Part shown: positions 61,155 through 64,000 of the stretch, piece after piece
How positions within the stretch are numbered: the stretch's first letter is position 1
Layout: the number at the start of each line of letters is the position of its first letter
DNA from: Xylanibacter brevis ATCC 19188
GTDB lineage: Bacteria; Bacteroidota; Bacteroidia; Bacteroidales; Bacteroidaceae
DNA: 64,000 bases
Assembly (NCBI RefSeq): GCF_000621725.1
Contig: NZ_JHXM01000014.1
Span: 1-64,000, forward strand
Direction: 5' to 3'
Program-made: the position numbers and the translations under genes
The notes under the pieces: model-generated
What the model saw: only the letters and a program-made list of their open reading frames with translations
What the model was told of the DNA's origin: nothing
Database searches by the model: none

Positions 61155-63344
61155 ATGAAAAATCTCTTTTTCCCGCTGTTAGCCGCTACCGCACTGGTAA
61201 CCACAGCATGTTCAAACAGTTTGGAGGACGATGCAAACGCCATCGATCCAAGTAACAAGACAGCCATCTCGTTCGTAGGCGAAGACAACGCTGCCATGAC
61301 ACGTGCAGGCTTTGCCATTAACACCCACATTGCCATGCATATCCGTAGTAACAAAAACGGTTTGACCACTGATGGTAATGTCCGCGAGACACGTACAGTG
61401 GCCAGTGCTCTGGCAGATGCAACACTATCAGATGCTTCTTTCTCTTCGATTGAAGCTCCCAGCAACGAAAACGTGTGCTATTGGGATGATGCTTATGGCC
61501 GCAGTGCCCAGCTGTCAGTATTTGCTGTGGCTGTACCTGGAAAGGACTACACCTTGAAGAACAACAACACCACGCTAACCGACCTCCTTGCTGGCGGCAG
61601 AACCTGGAGTACTAGTGCTCTGTCTGAGGAAATCGCATGGACTGTATCTGCCGACCAGAGTGGTGCCGGCGTGATTGACAACGAGGACCTGACCTATAGC
61701 AACAACATCAGTGCTAATGGAGAGGGCGGCGCTAAGGCGTTCAACTATACCGATAATGGTTATACTACTGTAAATGACGGTTGTCTGCAGTTCCGTCTGA
61801 AGGACGCCAACATGCAGGACGGTCCTGGTAAGTTCGACCAGGGTAACCTGAAGTTCAACCACGCCCTGAGCCGCATCACCGTCAACCTGAAGAAAGGTGA
61901 GGGTTATACTTCTGCTCCTTTTATCTTTGCCTCAGGCACCAATGTTAAGATCAAGAATGTACCGACACGAGGTCAGCTGGACATTGAGAATGGTTCATGG
62001 CCTGCTGCTACTTCTGGAGACATCGAGAAGATGGCCACGACAAAACCCGCAGCGAATGCCGTTTACACTCTGCAGGCTCAGATGTTGCCTGGCTACACTT
62101 TCAATGAGGGTAGCAACGTCAACGTGCTGGAATTTATTATTGATGACAACAAGTATTTCATCACTCAGGATATGATGCTCGATGCACTGAACAAGGGACA
62201 GGGCACTTCCGAGCCTTCGCTCACAATGGCTCAGGGCAAGAACTATGTGTTTACCATCACTGTCGGTAAGAGTAAGATTATCAACGTGACGGCAACTCTG
62301 GAGCCTTGGACTGATGTGACGGCTGCCAACAAGGATATGGACAACTCGCACATCGAACTGAGCCTCTTTAAAAACGATAATGGTACTCCTGCTGACAACT
62401 TCGACCTCTATCGCTTGAACGACGAGTCTGCAGAGATTAACACAGGTGCAAGTGAAGCTAAGAACTGGAAGGGTAACTATACCGACAAGGCTGGCCTTAA
62501 ACCGAATGGCAACATTTGGACTACCGACTGGTTCTTCGAGAACAACAAGTCATTCTATCACTTCCGTACCGTAAACTCAGGCATCAAAATTAAGAATACA
62601 GATAACACCGAAGATGACTATTTCGATATCACCTCTGGTGACCAAGCAAGTCACGATTATCACTGGGGTGCTCCCTTCCTCACCAGCACAACCAGTCCTA
62701 TTCAGTACAGCACCACCGACGGTTATGCAGCCACGCTGAGCCCTGCTATCGGTGCTACCAACTCTACCATCAACATGACAGAGCTGCACATGATGAGTAA
62801 CATCAACGTTGTATTGCGTACCACCAAGTCAACAAGTCCTGATCATGTGGAGCTGGAGGATGGTGCTAACCAGTGTGTGGTATATCTGACCTACTTCTAT
62901 GTTAATGGACAGGTGAAGATGGGTAATGGTCTTGTTACCCCAACAGGCAGCCTCACTGACAGCGATGCATTCACTGCACCTAACGCCGGACTTGATAAAA
63001 CTGATAAAACATATGATGTAACAGGTACATTTACCTATGCTGTTGTACCGCAGGCTCTGGTTCGTACAACAGGAGACCAAAACCATTTGTATGTTGGTAT
63101 CACCATCAAGACTCCCGACAACAACCAATATTACGTGGTTAAGAAACTGAGCGAAATCGTTGCTACGGCTAATGGTGGCAGTCAGAACCAGACCGCCAAC
63201 AGTCCTGTTACTTTCTGGTATCCCAACCACAACTACACCTACACCTTCACTTTGACAAAGGCAGGTATCAAGAGTGTGACCTGCACCGTGGAAAAATGGG
63301 TTGACGTAACTGCTGAAAACAAAGATATCACTCTGGAAGACTAA
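61155..63344 (+). CDS. Double-domain fimbrillin-family lipoprotein (729 aa)
   Basis: Signal with lipobox LVTTAC (lipid Cys19) and AMTRA cleavage-type motif at Arg50. It is much longer than a single fimbrillin (about 300-450). Two repeated endings are visible: LEPWTDVTAANKDM near residue 385-398 and VEKWVDVTAENKDITLED at the C-terminus, each after a NYxFTITxGK / NYTYTFTLTKAG strand. This suggests two fimbrillin modules in tandem, perhaps a tip or adhesive subunit. It follows the previous gene after 38 bp. Confidence 0.85.
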   Translation: MKNLFFPLLAATALVTTACSNSLEDDANAIDPSNKTAISFVGEDNAAMTRAGFAINTHIAMHIRSNKNGLTTDGNVRETRTVASALADATLSDASFSSIEAPSNENVCYWDDAYGRSAQLSVFAVAVPGKDYTLKNNNTTLTDLLAGGRTWSTSALSEEIAWTVSADQSGAGVIDNEDLTYSNNISANGEGGAKAFNYTDNGYTTVNDGCLQFRLKDANMQDGPGKFDQGNLKFNHALSRITVNLKKGEGYTSAPFIFASGTNVKIKNVPTRGQLDIENGSWPAATSGDIEKMATTKPAANAVYTLQAQMLPGYTFNEGSNVNVLEFIIDDNKYFITQDMMLDALNKGQGTSEPSLTMAQGKNYVFTITVGKSKIINVTATLEPWTDVTAANKDMDNSHIELSLFKNDNGTPADNFDLYRLNDESAEINTGASEAKNWKGNYTDKAGLKPNGNIWTTDWFFENNKSFYHFRTVNSGIKIKNTDNTEDDYFDITSGDQASHDYHWGAPFLTSTTSPIQYSTTDGYAATLSPAIGATNSTINMTELHMMSNINVVLRTTKSTSPDHVELEDGANQCVVYLTYFYVNGQVKMGNGLVTPTGSLTDSDAFTAPNAGLDKTDKTYDVTGTFTYAVVPQALVRTTGDQNHLYVGITIKTPDNNQYYVVKKLSEIVATANGGSQNQTANSPVTFWYPNHNYTYTFTLTKAGIKSVTCTVEKWVDVTAENKDITLED

Positions 63345-63353
63345 TTCTCTGTA

Positions 63354-64000
63354 ATGACAGGAAAGAATTTCATATATACGCTGATGACCTCATTTGTGCT
63401 GGTACTTGGTGCCTGCACAAGTGAGGACGTGAGCGATTCGTTTGACAGGACGGCTGATGGCACGATAGACTTCAATGTTGGTGTTGAGGCTTCGCCTGTC
63501 AACCGCACCATTACTCGTGGCGGCGAGTCTTCGGCTTCCAAGTACTATGCCATGAAGGCAGGTACGCAGGTGCGACTGAAGGTGGATGGTACATGGGCAG
63601 GAAAGGATCCTGAAGCTATCAGTAAAAAGACCACATGCACCACAATAGCTGCCACTGATGCCGCACCAACCATCAATGCCTTGTCGTTTACAGAGAACGA
63701 AATGCTCTATTGGGACGATTATGGCACAGGTGATCCCAACAACAAAACCAACACTGATAATGGCTTAAAAGTACTTGGCGTAGCTGTGGATGGCATGGCT
63801 GAGGTTCCTGCTGTAAAAGACACAGAGTGGGAGAGGCTTACTTGGCCTGTTATCACCGATGGCAAGGATGTCTTGAATGGCGACATCATCGTATCGAACA
63901 ACCTTTATACGGATCCTTATAAGTTCGTGAAGCCAACAAAGGAAAATGTTCGTAACATGATTTTCGTTCATCCTTTGAGCAAGATCACATTCAACCTGAA
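63354..64000 (+). CDS. Fimbrillin-family lipoprotein, cut by the window end
   Basis: An open frame without a stop from ATG at 63354, 9 bp after the previous gene, to the edge of the window (215 residues). Lipobox VLGAC, lipid Cys21, then TITRG with Arg55 in the position of the fimbrillin cleavage site. Then fimbrillin-like features: NALSFTENEMLYWDDYG, as in the preceding protein (NENVCYWDDAYG), and FVHPLSKITFNL at the end, matching the conserved F-H-xLSRITVNL of the family. Fourth fimbrillin of the operon. Confidence 0.82.
   Translation, partial: MTGKNFIYTLMTSFVLVLGACTSEDVSDSFDRTADGTIDFNVGVEASPVNRTITRGGESSASKYYAMKAGTQVRLKVDGTWAGKDPEAISKKTTCTTIAATDAAPTINALSFTENEMLYWDDYGTGDPNNKTNTDNGLKVLGVAVDGMAEVPAVKDTEWERLTWPVITDGKDVLNGDIIVSNNLYTDPYKFVKPTKENVRNMIFVHPLSKITFNL

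Overview
The window reads as a gut- or rumen-type Bacteroidota chromosome, most likely a Prevotella-like genus. The basis is four kinds of signal: three SusC/SusD pairs, a one-protein hybrid two-component regulator, DUF3575/DUF5119/fimbrillin genes, and promoters with the Bacteroidota -7 box TAnnTTTG (often with TTTG about 19-20 bp upstream). No mobile element, rRNA or CRISPR array was seen; the only RNA gene found is one tRNA with anticodon CAT.

Layout. 1-320: the tail of an array of 22-bp phased repeats. 369-7909: a small pectin-type locus, with a DUF2264 protein divergent from GH28, SusC and SusD. 8120-9098: an ECF sigma factor and a small membrane partner. 9312-11038: CPBP protease and RibF (minus). 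11214-11287: tRNA. 11397-28866: a glycosidase region. It holds a minus-strand operon of a lipoprotein alpha-galactosidase-like enzyme, a secreted paralogue and a GH92 mannosidase, followed by the hybrid regulator, a divergent GH36 alpha-galactosidase, an SGNH (sialate O-acetylesterase-type) esterase, and a third alpha-galactosidase-like paralogue. 28993-46881: an FG-GAP protein and a seven-gene minus-strand operon in which two SusC/SusD pairs are interleaved with three fasciclin-domain lipoproteins. 47091-52241: GH95 and GH2 (beta-mannosidase) enzymes, the latter carrying an in-frame palindromic repeat. 52242-52882: a second, larger array of 22-bp phased repeats plus REP-like palindromes. 52883-55349: a 40-aa membrane peptide, a DUF3244 protein and a TPR/HTH membrane regulator. 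55756-64000: a fimbrial operon (DUF3575, DUF5119 and four fimbrillin lipoproteins, the last cut by the window edge).

How the parts may fit. The alpha-galactosidase, alpha-mannosidase, beta-mannosidase, fucosidase/L-galactosidase and esterase activities would together strip the ends of a branched glycan after SusC/D capture. Whether this is a host N-glycan-like or a plant glycan cannot be decided from sequence alone. The hybrid regulator at 17875-21849 lies between two of these enzyme blocks and is the natural candidate for controlling them.

The most unusual signals are the strict 22-bp phase shared by three separate intergenic arrays with different unit types, the 117-bp inverted-repeat element translated inside the beta-mannosidase, and the fasciclin/SusCD operon.
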